This document shows, piece by piece, positions 54,510-62,473 of a DNA stretch of 64,000 nucleotides. The notes under the pieces are model-generated. The model saw nothing but the letters and a program-made list of their open reading frames with translations. It was not told the DNA's origin and searched no databases. Numbering within the stretch: position 1 is the stretch's first letter; every line of letters begins with the position of its first letter. The translations under genes were made by a program, and so were the position numbers. Source of the stretch: JAOPZW01 sp963835295 (GTDB taxonomy: Bacteria > Actinomycetota > Thermoleophilia > Solirubrobacterales > Solirubrobacteraceae); assembly GCA_963835295.1 (NCBI GenBank), contig CAWIEX010000010.1, forward strand, positions 558,001 through 622,000, read 5' to 3'.

Positions 54510-56478
54510 GCGCCAGCTCGCTGAGCTCGCGCGCCGACAACCAGGCCGCGAAGTCGGCCTGCGGCAGGGCGCGCGAGAACGAGAAGCCCTGCGCCTGGTC
54601 ACAGCCCAGCGTGGTCAGCCGGGACCGCACGTCCGGAGACTCCACGCCCTCGGCCACGACGCGGAGCCCGAGGCTGCGGGCCAGGTCGATCGTGCAGCGC
54701 ACGATGGCGGCGTCCCGGGCGTCGGTCGCCATCGTCGTGACGAACGAGCGGTCGATCTTGACCTCGCGGACCGGGAGGCGCTTGAGGTAGTCCATCGACG
54801 AGAAGCCCGTCCCGAAGTCGTCGACCGCGATCTCGACGCCCAGCTCGTGCAGGCGGGCGAGGATCGGCAGTGCCCGCGCGGGGTCGGCGACGACCATGCT
54901 CTCGGTGATCTCGAGCACGAGCCGATTCGTCGGGACCGCCCAGCGGTGGCACATCGCCTCGATGTGGTCGGGCAGCTCGCGCTCGATCAGCGTGCGCGCC
55001 GACAGGTTGACCGCGACGCCGATGTCGAGACCCTGGGCGCGCCAGGCGCCCATCTGGCGCAGCGCGTGGTCGAGCACGTAGTTGGTCAGCGGGACGATGA
55101 GGCCGGTGTGCTCGGCCAGCGGGATGAAGTCGTCGGGCGCCAGCCAGCCGTGCACGGGGTGCGCCCAGCGCAGGAGCACCTCGGCGCCGGCCACCGCGTT
55201 GGTGCGCAGGTCGACCTTCGGCTGGTAGTGCAGCACGAACTCCTGGCGCTCGAGCGCCGTGCGCAGGTCGCCGGCCAGGGCGAGGCGCTGCACGCTGTTG
55301 CCGTCGAGCTCGGGGATGTAGCGCTCGACCCCGGTGCGGCCCTCCTTGGCCTGGTACATCGCGACGTCGGCGCGCTGCATGAGCACGTCGACGTCCTGGC
55401 CGTGCTCGGGGAAGCAGGCGATCCCGACGCTGGCGCCGAGCTCCAGGCGCACGCCGGCGACGTCGAAGTGCTCGGCGATCGCGCGCCGCACGGCGGCGGC
55501 GACGGCCACGCCGGCGGCCGGCGTCTCGACCGCGCGCAGGAGGATCGCGAACTCGTCGCCGCCCAGGCGCGCGACGGTGTCGTCCTCACCGAGCAGCCCC
55601 GAGAGGCGCTCGCCCACCTGGCGCAGCACCTCGTCGCCGTAGTGGTGGCCGAGGGTGTCGTTGATCTCCTTGAAGCGGTCGAGGTCGAGCAGCATCACCG
55701 CGACGCGGCTCTGGACGCGCCCGGCGGCCGCGATGGCGTGGTGGGTGCGGGTGCGGAAGAGGACGCGGTTGGGCAGGCCGGTCAGCGCGTCGTGCAGGGC
55801 GAGGCGCTCGGCGATCAGCGCCTGGCGGCCCGCGCGCTGGACGGCGATCAGGGGCAGCGCCAGCAGCGGCAGCAGCACCGGCGCCGAGTCGAGCGCGAGC
55901 ACCGCGAGCGGCGCCAGGCCCAGCAGGATGCCCTCGGTCGCGGACTGGCGGATGAGCTCCGAGGAGATCTGGTCGCGCAGGCGGGTGCCGGAGGTCACCG
56001 CGATCGCGCCCGCCACGAGGCCGGTGTTGACGACGAAGAAGACGAGCGCGGCGGCGAGGATGGCCGGGACGTCGGCGGCGCTGAAGCCCTGGTGGTGGGG
56101 CAGCACGCCGGCGGCGACGAGGACGCCGCCCGCGGCCGCGATGGCCAGCACGTACTGCGCGACGTTGAAGGCGCTGCGCGAGGGGCGCTTGCGATCGACG
56201 ATGTCGCTCAGCGCGGAGGCGGCGGCCACGGCGATGGCGGCGGCGGCCAGGCCGGAGGAGAGCAGCAGCGCGAACGTGAAGGTGGTCGACGGCGCGACCT
56301 CGCCCTCGCCGGTGCCGAGCTTGATCGGGACGAGCTCGCCGACGATGACGGCGCCGAGCAGGGCCCACATGCCCACCGAGCCGTGATGGACGAGGGCCGA
56401 CCCGCGCAGCGCCGCGACGACGACGAGCAGCCCGAGCCCCGACGCGATGACGGCGCTGACGTACAGGCGGGCGCGCAC
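54499..56478 (-). CDS. membrane GGDEF-EAL protein (c-di-GMP turnover)
   Basis: A 659-aa protein with seven or so N-terminal membrane helices (residues 1-225), a GGDEF domain and an EAL domain. The GGDEF motif is intact (RLGGDEFAILLRAVETP near residue 305), so diguanylate cyclase activity is possible. The EAL domain has AEVLLRWAHP (EVL), LEITESM, DDFGTGFSSMDYLKRLPVRE and AEGVE, so the phosphodiesterase residues look complete. It may make or break c-di-GMP. The membrane part probably senses an unknown signal. A 409-bp region follows upstream. Confidence 0.93.
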   Translation of the reverse strand: MRARLYVSAVIASGLGLLVVVAALRGSALVHHGSVGMWALLGAVIVGELVPIKLGTGEGEVAPSTTFTFALLLSSGLAAAAIAVAAASALSDIVDRKRPSRSAFNVAQYVLAIAAAGGVLVAAGVLPHHQGFSAADVPAILAAALVFFVVNTGLVAGAIAVTSGTRLRDQISSELIRQSATEGILLGLAPLAVLALDSAPVLLPLLALPLIAVQRAGRQALIAERLALHDALTGLPNRVLFRTRTHHAIAAAGRVQSRVAVMLLDLDRFKEINDTLGHHYGDEVLRQVGERLSGLLGEDDTVARLGGDEFAILLRAVETPAAGVAVAAAVRRAIAEHFDVAGVRLELGASVGIACFPEHGQDVDVLMQRADVAMYQAKEGRTGVERYIPELDGNSVQRLALAGDLRTALERQEFVLHYQPKVDLRTNAVAGAEVLLRWAHPVHGWLAPDDFIPLAEHTGLIVPLTNYVLDHALRQMGAWRAQGLDIGVAVNLSARTLIERELPDHIEAMCHRWAVPTNRLVLEITESMVVADPARALPILARLHELGVEIAVDDFGTGFSSMDYLKRLPVREVKIDRSFVTTMATDARDAAIVRCTIDLARSLGLRVVAEGVESPDVRSRLTTLGCDQAQGFSFSRALPQADFAAWLSARELSELALSA

Positions 56479-56625
56479 GCTCAGAGGACCACGGGGGGAG
56501 GGACGGACGGGCGATCGCGCGGGCGCGCCGCGAGCGGGGCGCCTTGATGCGATCGCTTCAGCTCCACTTGCGCGCGTTGCGGGGCATCCCCGAGACGCGC
56601 TTTGCGTTGCGCAGCAGCATGAGGC

Positions 56626-56724
56626 CTAGCCCCACTTGGCGCCGGCCCCGAGGGCCTCGAGGAGAACGGCCAGCATGGCGACCGTGGTCATCAGGCGCAA
56701 GAGACGGAACTTCATGGGCATCAT
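56626..56724 (-). CDS. tiny membrane peptide (32 aa), putative
   Basis: A 32-aa frame with a good ribosome site (GAGGGG) before tandem ATGs: basic MKFRLLRL, then a hydrophobic helix (TTVAMLAVLLEALGAG) and the end AKWG. The layout is that of a single-helix small membrane protein. A second 20-aa frame (56558-56620) follows and ends RKWS. Upstream, 56730-56810, the leader can fold into short stems. Nothing similar is known to me. Confidence 0.4.
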   Translation of the reverse strand: MMPMKFRLLRLMTTVAMLAVLLEALGAGAKWG

Positions 56725-56777
56725 CCCCTCTGTCGTGGTCTCGCGTCCGTGCGGGACGCTGCCCCGTCCCAATCGGC

Positions 56778-56794
56778 AGGTTCGCTGCGAACCT
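56778..56794. promoter_or_regulatory. small hairpin in the 56479-56887 gap
   Basis: AGGTTCG pairs with CGAACCT around CTG, and TTAACTCTT follows on the plus strand. It lies in the leader of the tiny minus-strand ORF and 94 bp before the DUF5317 gene. Role unknown; it may be an attenuator. The remaining parts of this 409-bp gap hold nothing else I can support. Confidence 0.35.
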
Positions 56795-56887
56795 TTAACT
56801 CTTGGTTATCGGCCTCCCACGGTCGTGCGATGACCGCTTGGCGCGCCGCTCAAGCGAGCACCGCTCCAGGCCGATGCACGCGGTGAG

Positions 56888-57448
56888 ATGCTCATCGGCG
56901 TGCTGCTCGTGCTGTGCCTGGCCAGCGTTCCCCTCGCGCGCGGGCGCCTCGGCGCGCTGGCGGACGTTCGCTTCCGCGCCCCGTGGCTCGCGCTGGTCGC
57001 CATCGCCGGGCAGATCCTCATCATCTCGCTGCTGCCGCGGGGCGACGCGTGGCTGCACCACGCCGTGCACCTGGCCACCTACGGCCTGATCGCGGCCTTC
57101 CTGTGGGCCAACCGGCACGTCGCCTACCTGTGGCTGGCCGCGCTGGGCGGAGCGCTCAACCTCGCCGCCATCATTGCCAACGGCGGCGTCATGCCGGCCG
57201 ACCCCGAGGCGCTGGCGGAGGCCGGCGTCCATCAGGAGGCCGGCGACTTCGCCAACTCCACCACCGTCGCGCACGCGCACCTGTCCTTCCTCGGCGACAT
57301 CTTCGCCGTCCCGGCCTCGTGGCCGGTGAGCAACGTGTTCAGCGTCGGCGACGTGATCCTCGTCGCGGCCGCCCTGCTCGCGCTGCACTGCGTGTGCGGC
57401 TCGCGGCTGGCGCTCGTGCGCTTCGCCGCTCCTCCCCTCGCCCGCTAG
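56888..57448 (+). CDS. DUF5317 membrane protein
   Basis: A 186-aa protein with five or so membrane helices and the conserved central segment NLAAIIANGGVMPADPEALA, which marks the DUF5317 family. The ends are LIGVLLVLCLASVPLARGRL and SNVFSVGDVILVAAALLALH. No function is established for the family. It stands between the tiny ORF region and the alkA gene. Confidence 0.82.
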   Translation: MLIGVLLVLCLASVPLARGRLGALADVRFRAPWLALVAIAGQILIISLLPRGDAWLHHAVHLATYGLIAAFLWANRHVAYLWLAALGGALNLAAIIANGGVMPADPEALAEAGVHQEAGDFANSTTVAHAHLSFLGDIFAVPASWPVSNVFSVGDVILVAAALLALHCVCGSRLALVRFAAPPLAR

Positions 57449-57497
57449 CGCGGGGCCGGCGCCGCCCCGTCGGGCGCGAGGCGTAGAGTCGCGACCG

Positions 57498-58360
57498 ATG
57501 GTCGAGGTCAGGCGAGAGGTGCGTCCGGCGTGGCCCTTTCGCCTGCCGCGCGCCGGGCGCGACGGCGTCCTGCGCCGCGGGCGCGACGGCGGGCTCGAGC
57601 GGCTGCTGCACGTCGACGGGCCCCCGCGATCGTCCGCGTCGGCCAGCCTGCGCGCGACCGCGTGATCCTCGTGGCCGGGGCCGACAGCCCCGATGTGGCC
57701 GAGGAGGCCGTGCAGCGCGTGCGCTTCGCGCTGGGCGTCGACGACGACCTGCGCCCCTTCTACGACCGCTTCCGCTCCGATCCCCTCATCGGGCGCTCGG
57801 TGCGCGAGCGCCCGCACTTGCGCGTCATCCGCCGCCCCGACCCGTTCGAGGCGCTGGCGTGGGCCATCTGCGAGCAGCTCATCGAGGCCGAGCGCGCCGA
57901 GGCCATCGAGCGACGGATCGTCGCGCGGCTCGGCCGGCGCTGCGCCACAACCGGCCTGCGCGACCTGCCGTCGGCGGCGACGCTGGCGGGGACCGCGCCC
58001 GCCCTGCTGCAGTCGCTGGACCTGAGCGCGGGCCGCGCCATCGCCCTGCGCCGCGCGGCGCGCGAGGTGGCCGCCGGGCGCGCCGACCTCTCCGCCCCCG
58101 ACCACGAGAGCGCGTGGCGCCGCCTGCGCGCGATCCCGGGTATCGGCAGCTGGACGATCGAGATGCTGGCCCTCTACGGCCAGGGCCGCTACGACCAGCT
58201 GCCGGCGGGCGACCTCGGCTACCTGCGGGTCGTCGGGCGCATCGTCACGGGCAACCCGCGCGCCCGGGTCACCGAGGACGAGGTGCGCGCCTTCTTCGCG
58301 CCGTACGAGGGCTGGGCGGGCCTGGCCGGGGCGCACGTGCTGGGCAAGGGCGTCTCGTAG
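57498..58360 (+). pseudogene. alkA: DNA-3-methyladenine glycosylase (AlkA type), single-base frameshift
   Basis: The C-terminal helix-hairpin-helix glycosylase domain is clear: FEALAWAICEQLIEAERAEA, LRAIPGIGSWTIEMLALYGQ (the HhH-GPD motif) and DQLPAGDLGYLRVVGRIV with the catalytic Asp. It removes alkylated bases in DNA repair. The N-terminal part (MVEVRREVRPAWPFRLPRAG then GLERLLHVDG) lies in a different frame; one G is missing near 57618-57620 (GGG for GGGG). With it restored the protein is about 287 aa. An alternative GTG start at 57530 gives a shorter, poorly matching N-terminus. Confidence 0.78.
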
Positions 58361-58463
58361 CGGGTCGCGGCCAGCGCGCGGAGGATGTCGGGGTGAAGGA
58401 GCATGCCCTCGATGCTGGCGGCGGCGGGGCGCCGCGGCGAACGATTCGCCGAACCTGGAATCG

Positions 58464-59465
58464 TCAGGCGCTGAGCGCCTGCGGGCGGTCGGCCAGCAGC
58501 GCCACGAGGGAGGCGCCGGTGTCGTTGAGGCCGTAGAAGACGCTGCGGCGGACCCGGTGGCGCTCGACGAGCGCCGCCCGCGCCAGGACGTCGAGGTGCG
58601 CCGAGACGGTGCTCGGCGCGTACCCCAGGCGGCGTGCGAGCTCGGTGGTGGTCGCGGGCTGGGCCAGCGCCCGCAGCACGGCCGCCCGACCGTGGCCGAG
58701 CAGCATCTCCAGGGGCTCGGCGCCGGCGGGCTGGTCGGGCGCCCACAGCTCGGCCGTGCCGCGCGCCTGGTAGCCGATGCCGACGGCGCCCCGCTCGGCG
58801 TTGCCGAGCAGCACGCTGCGCGCGAAGACGAGCGGGATGAGCACCAGCGGGCGCCCCTCGAGATGCAGATCGAGGTCCTTGTGCTTGTGGAGCTCCATCA
58901 CCGGGCGCCGCCAGCGCACCTTCGGGTGCAGCTCCTCGAGCACCGCTGCCGGGCCCAGCAGCGCCAGCGCTCGCGCGCGCCCGAGCATCTCGCCCTCGAG
59001 GACGGCGCGCAGCCGCGGCCAGTCCTCCGAGAGCGTGGCCTGCCAGTAGGTGTGCAGGTCGTCGGCAAGGCGGTCGAGCATCTCGACCGGCCGCGCCGCG
59101 AAGGCGTCCCACGGCGCGGGCACCGCGGCTCCCCAGTCGGCGGCGAGGTTCGAGCGCACGACGTCGGGCTCGGTGGCGCGGACGGCCTCGATCTCGTCCT
59201 GCACCGCCGCGAGCGGGGCGATCGGGACCGGGGCGACGAAGTCCGGGACGTAGTTGGGGCCGGCGTCCCTGATCGGGAGCAAGCCGCGCAGCGGCCCCAG
59301 CTCGGCGTTATCGAAGGCCTGCCGCGTGCGCGCGACCCACTCGCCGCACTCGGGTGGCGGCGACGTGCTGTGCAGGACGAACAGGCTCGCGACCAGCTCC
59401 CACAGCGGGCTCAGCGCCAGCCGCGTGCGCTCGAGGTCCTCGTCGGTGAGCTCGATGCGGATCAC
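58464..59465 (-). CDS. ArsR-type transcriptional regulator with large N-terminal domain
   Basis: A 333-aa protein. The C-terminal 80 residues are a winged helix of the ArsR group (AVLRALAQPATTTELARRLG and APSTVSAHLDVLARAALVER). The N-terminal 250 residues resemble DUF5937 and may bind a ligand. No ArsR-type metal cysteines (CxC) are visible. It lies 60 bp after the thiamine-type ABC operon on the same strand, so it could be co-transcribed. The target is unknown. Confidence 0.83.
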   Translation of the reverse strand: MIRIELTDEDLERTRLALSPLWELVASLFVLHSTSPPPECGEWVARTRQAFDNAELGPLRGLLPIRDAGPNYVPDFVAPVPIAPLAAVQDEIEAVRATEPDVVRSNLAADWGAAVPAPWDAFAARPVEMLDRLADDLHTYWQATLSEDWPRLRAVLEGEMLGRARALALLGPAAVLEELHPKVRWRRPVMELHKHKDLDLHLEGRPLVLIPLVFARSVLLGNAERGAVGIGYQARGTAELWAPDQPAGAEPLEMLLGHGRAAVLRALAQPATTTELARRLGYAPSTVSAHLDVLARAALVERHRVRRSVFYGLNDTGASLVALLADRPQALSA

Positions 59466-59525
59466 GAGCTCGGACCGTAGCGCTGGCCCGGGTGTGGGGC
59501 GATCGATTCGCCCGCGGGCGAATCG

Positions 59526-60548
59526 CTAGCCGGTGCTGGTGTCGGCCAGCCCCTGGCCGGGCAGGAACTCGTCGGTCAGCGCGCGCGCCGCGTTGGGCGG
59601 GCGGCTGAGCAGCTTGTTGGAGTACATCCAGTCGCCGTAGGTCGCCCACTGCGCGCTGTCCATCCAGCCGAACGGCTTGCCCGCCGCCGGGAAGAAGGCG
59701 GGCAGGGTGGCCTTGACGCTCTCGAGCTGCAGCTTGGGGTCGAGGTCGGGGTTGGCCGTCAGCAGCGGCTGCACCTCGGCCGCCGGGTTCGCGCGCAGCG
59801 CCGCCTGACCCTGGCCGAGCGCGCGCACGAAGCGCCGCACGCGCTCGCCGCCCTTGCCCAGGTCCTGGCGGCGGGCGACGATCACGAGCTCCTGGTAGGT
59901 GGGGACGCCGACGTTCTCCATCCGGATGATCTGCGGATGCTGCTTCTCCAGGCGCAGCTGAACGCCCTCGTAGTTCCAGAACGCGCCGAGCGTCGCGTCG
60001 ACCTTCTTGGTCTTCATCGCGGGGACGAGGTTGAAGCCGACGTTGACCTCCTTGACCGAGGCGGGGTCGACCTTCGCGCGGGCGAGGATCGCCTTCAGGT
60101 AGGCCGACTGGTAGGGGATGCCGGCCGTGCCGACGGTCTTGCCCTTCAGGTCTTTGGGATCGGCGATCGCGTGCTTGCCGATCGAGATCACGGCGGTCAG
60201 CGGCTGCTGGACCAGCGCGCCGACGGCGACGAGCTGCAGGCCCTTGTCGCGGGCGAGCAGCAGCTCGGGCTCGTAGGAGATGGCGAGGTCGACCTTCCCG
60301 GCGGCCAACAGCTTGAGCGGCGCGGCAGGGTCGCTCGGGGTCTGGATCTGCACGTCGAGCCCAGCGCGGCTGAAGGCACCGCTGGCCTTGGCCGCGTAGA
60401 TCCCGGCATGGTCGGCGTTGGGGAAGTAGTCGAGCATGAGCCGCAGGCGCTGCTGGGGCGGCGCGCCGGTCGGCTCCTTGCGCTCGCCGCAGGCGGCGAG
60501 TGTCACGGCGGCGAGGACGAGCAGGACGAGCGACAGGCGGCGGGTCAA
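59526..60548 (-). CDS. thiY: ABC transporter substrate-binding lipoprotein (thiamine precursor type)
   Basis: A 340-aa NMT1/THI5-like periplasmic-type binding protein. The signal sequence LSLVLLVLAAVTLAACG has a lipobox (LAAC), so it is lipid-anchored outside. The start LMLDYFPNADHAGIYAAKAS is the family mark, with GKVDLAISYEPELLLARDKG following. The TPP riboswitch at the head of the operon points to hydroxymethylpyrimidine or a related thiamine precursor. The TTG start overlaps the permease stop (TTGA). It ends the operon. Confidence 0.9.
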   Translation of the reverse strand: MTRRLSLVLLVLAAVTLAACGERKEPTGAPPQQRLRLMLDYFPNADHAGIYAAKASGAFSRAGLDVQIQTPSDPAAPLKLLAAGKVDLAISYEPELLLARDKGLQLVAVGALVQQPLTAVISIGKHAIADPKDLKGKTVGTAGIPYQSAYLKAILARAKVDPASVKEVNVGFNLVPAMKTKKVDATLGAFWNYEGVQLRLEKQHPQIIRMENVGVPTYQELVIVARRQDLGKGGERVRRFVRALGQGQAALRANPAAEVQPLLTANPDLDPKLQLESVKATLPAFFPAAGKPFGWMDSAQWATYGDWMYSNKLLSRPPNAARALTDEFLPGQGLADTSTG

Positions 60549-61294
60549 CGGGCGGGTCCTTCCGGTCGGCGACGGGCCCAGGGGACGAGGCGCCGCTCGG
60601 CCACGGCGAGGGCGCCGAAGAGCAGGACGGCGAAGGCGGCGAGCAGGACGACCGCCGCGTAGGCGCGCGGCGTCTCGAGCTGCGGGATGGACTGCAGCAT
60701 GAGGTGCCCGAGGCCCTCGCTCGAGCCGGCGTACTCGGCGAACACCGCGCCGATGACGGCCACGGCCACCGCGATCTTGGCTCCGCTGAGCGCGGCGGGC
60801 AGGGCGGCGGGGGCCTCGGCCCAGCGGAAGGCCTGCCAGCGCGTGGCATCGAGCGTGCGCATGAGCTTGAGCTGGTCGGGGTCGACCGAGCGCAGCGCGT
60901 CGAGCGTGGTGACCACCACGGGGAAGAAGCAGACGAGCGCGATGATCGCCAGCTTGGGGACGATCCCGAAGCCGAACCACACCACCAGCAGCGGCGCGAT
61001 GATGACGATCGGCACGGCCTGCGAGGCGACGAGCAGCGGGTAGACGCCGCGGCGCAGGGTGCCCGAGAAGTGCAGCGCGACGGCGAGCACGAAGCCGAGC
61101 ACGAGCGCGAGCGCGATCCCCAGCCCCACCTCCTGGGCGGTGACGAGCAGGTTGGACCACAGCAGCGAGCGGTCGTCCCACAGCGCGGTGGCGATCTGGC
61201 TGGGGGCGGGGAGGATGAAGTCGTCGACGCCGCCGAGGTCGGCGTAGAGCTCCCAGCCGCCGAGCAGGGCCGCGACGAGCAGCAGCGAGATCAT
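60545..61294 (-). CDS. thiX: ABC transporter permease (thiamine precursor type)
   Basis: A 249-aa permease with about six helices of the SsuC/TauC/ThiX class. The coupling motif is LDATRWQAFRWAEAPAALPA (EAA loop), and the start is ISLLLVAALLGGWELYADLG. ATG 61294 overlaps the ATPase stop (ATGA), which sets the start; the much longer frame above is a shadow. The protein serves as the channel of the riboswitch-controlled transporter. Confidence 0.92.
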   Translation of the reverse strand: MISLLLVAALLGGWELYADLGGVDDFILPAPSQIATALWDDRSLLWSNLLVTAQEVGLGIALALVLGFVLAVALHFSGTLRRGVYPLLVASQAVPIVIIAPLLVVWFGFGIVPKLAIIALVCFFPVVVTTLDALRSVDPDQLKLMRTLDATRWQAFRWAEAPAALPAALSGAKIAVAVAVIGAVFAEYAGSSEGLGHLMLQSIPQLETPRAYAAVVLLAAFAVLLFGALAVAERRLVPWARRRPEGPAR

Positions 61295-62034
61295 GCGCGC
61301 AGCGCCTCCAGCGCCTGCTCGCGCACGGCGAGGACGTCGGCCTCCGAGCGCGGCCGCGGGACCCCGAGCTGCGCCACCACGCGCCCGGGCCGGGGCGAGA
61401 GGACGACGACGCGGTCGCCCAGGCGGGCGGCCTCCTCGACGTCGTGGGTCACGAGCAGCACGGTCCGCCGCTCGCGGCTGAGCGCCTGCGCGAGCCAATC
61501 CTGCATCTCGCGCCGCGTCAGCGCGTCGAGCGACGCGAACGGCTCGTCGAGGCACAGCACCGGCTTGCCCGACAGCAGCGTGCGCAGGAAGGCCACGCGC
61601 TGGCGCATGCCGCCCGAGAGCTCGTGCGGGCGGGCGCGCTCGAAGCCCTCCAGGCCGAAGGCCGCGAAGAGCGGGTGCGCGCGGGCGCGCGCCTCCTCGC
61701 GCGACGCCCCGCCCAGGCGGACGGCGAGCGCGGCGTTGTCGATCGCGCGCAGCCACGGCAGCAGGTTGTCGCGCTGCGGCATGAGCACCGCAGGGTCGGC
61801 GCGCACCTGACCGGCGTCGGGCGCCTGCAGGCCGCACACGAGCTCGAGCAGCGTCGTCTTGCCGCAGCCGCTGGGGCCGACGACGGCGACGATCTCGCCG
61901 GCGCCGACTTCGAGGTCGAGCCCCTCGAGCGCGCGCACCGAGCCGAACGCGCGGCTCACGCCCGTCAGGCTTGCCGTACCGCCCCCATCAACGTTTCGAG
62001 GCTCCTGCGCAGGAGCCTCGAGCTTGGTCGTCAT
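61291..62034 (-). CDS. thiZ: ABC transporter ATPase (thiamine precursor type)
   Basis: A 247-aa ATPase: Walker A GPSGCGKTTLLELVCGL near residue 53, Q-loop VLMPQRDNLLPWLRAID, signature LSGGMRQRVAFLRTLL, Walker B VLCLDEPFASLDALT and H-loop VTHDVEEAARLGDRV. The frame opens at ATG 62052, but that ATG lies inside the TPP riboswitch core (taATGcc). The ATG at 62034 (MTTKLEAPAQE) has GGAGGGA at good distance and is chosen. It is the first gene of the operon. A perfect 24-bp palindrome in codons 5-13 is noted separately. Confidence 0.92.
   Translation of the reverse strand: MTTKLEAPAQEPRNVDGGGTASLTGVSRAFGSVRALEGLDLEVGAGEIVAVVGPSGCGKTTLLELVCGLQAPDAGQVRADPAVLMPQRDNLLPWLRAIDNAALAVRLGGASREEARARAHPLFAAFGLEGFERARPHELSGGMRQRVAFLRTLLSGKPVLCLDEPFASLDALTRREMQDWLAQALSRERRTVLLVTHDVEEAARLGDRVVVLSPRPGRVVAQLGVPRPRSEADVLAVREQALEALRA
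61997..62020. repeat. perfect 24-bp palindrome in the ATPase coding start
   Basis: CGAGGCTCCTGC (61997-62008) is followed at once by its exact inverted copy (62009-62020). In the mRNA this gives a 10- to 11-bp hairpin starting 14 bases after the start codon. It may affect translation or interact with the riboswitch upstream. Confidence 0.6.
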
Positions 62035-62035
62035 C

Positions 62036-62126
62036 GCTCCCTCCGCGGGCATTACCCCACAGGTTCTAAGGGTCAGCGCCGGGTTCGGTGGGCGCTATCT
62101 CAGCCGGCCTCCGCCAGCCCCCCTGT
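62036..62126 (-). promoter_or_regulatory. TPP riboswitch (THI element)
   Basis: The minus strand has the conserved TPP-aptamer parts in order: GGCTGAGAT, a P3a-like stem (AGCGCC / GGCGCT), ACCCTTAGAACCTG, GGGTAATGCC and GCGGAGGGA. The last part includes the Shine-Dalgarno GGAGGGA of the ATPase gene, so ligand binding should hide the ribosome site, which implies translational control. No separate terminator stem is seen before the start codon. Confidence 0.93.
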
Positions 62127-62129
62127 TGG

Positions 62130-62135
62130 TCTATA
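62130..62135 (-). promoter_or_regulatory. predicted -10 box before the riboswitch
   Basis: TATAGA on the minus strand lies just upstream of the riboswitch, giving a transcription start near 62123. The -35 region (around GACAAG, 62155-62160) is weak and lies inside the end of the small gene upstream. Confidence 0.4.
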
Positions 62136-62142
62136 GGGGATG

Positions 62143-62307
62143 CTAGCGCGGGCGCTTGTCGTCGGGCTTCGCCGCTTCGCCGACAGGCGTGCCGTCGTCG
62201 GTGGCCGCCGGCGCCGGAGGCAGGAGCTCGCCCGTGTCGGGGTCGACCTCCTGCGGGCCCTTGGTCACCTCGACGACACGCGCGGGGATGGTGAACTCGT
62301 GCTCCAT
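62143..62307 (-). CDS. small acidic protein, unknown function
   Basis: A 54-aa frame starting MEHEFTIPARVVEVTKGPQE, then VDPDTGELLPPAPAA and a charged end with KPDDKRPR. The ATG 62307 is chosen from the internal MEHEF; the longer frame is unlikely. It ends 17 bases before the riboswitch. The folded N-terminal 20 residues and a disordered tail are all that can be seen. Possibly co-transcribed with the thiamine operon. Confidence 0.55.
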   Translation of the reverse strand: MEHEFTIPARVVEVTKGPQEVDPDTGELLPPAPAATDDGTPVGEAAKPDDKRPR

Positions 62308-62473
62308 GTCTCTCGCGCTACCCGCTGGGCCGGGCTGCATGCGCTCTCGTCGCGAAGAAGTGTGGAGCTTGGCGCCCGTCTGGGCCCGCAAAAGTCCACA
62401 AGCCGGCAAGGCGCCTCGGGGCAATGCGAGGATCGCCCCGCACGATCGTCTCTAGGGGAAGGAGAGGGGCCCG

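Noticed and set aside
54495..58475. Shared string around GTCAGGCGCTGAGCGCC at 54498 and 58468 as a possible repeat or att site
   Set aside because: Both copies are the ends of minus-strand genes coding Ala-Leu-Ser-Ala plus stop with the same favoured codons; coincidence is sufficient.
62035..62052. Six extra N-terminal residues for the thiamine-type ATPase (ATG at 62052)
   Set aside because: That ATG is part of the conserved TPP-aptamer sequence, and the ribosome site serves ATG 62034.
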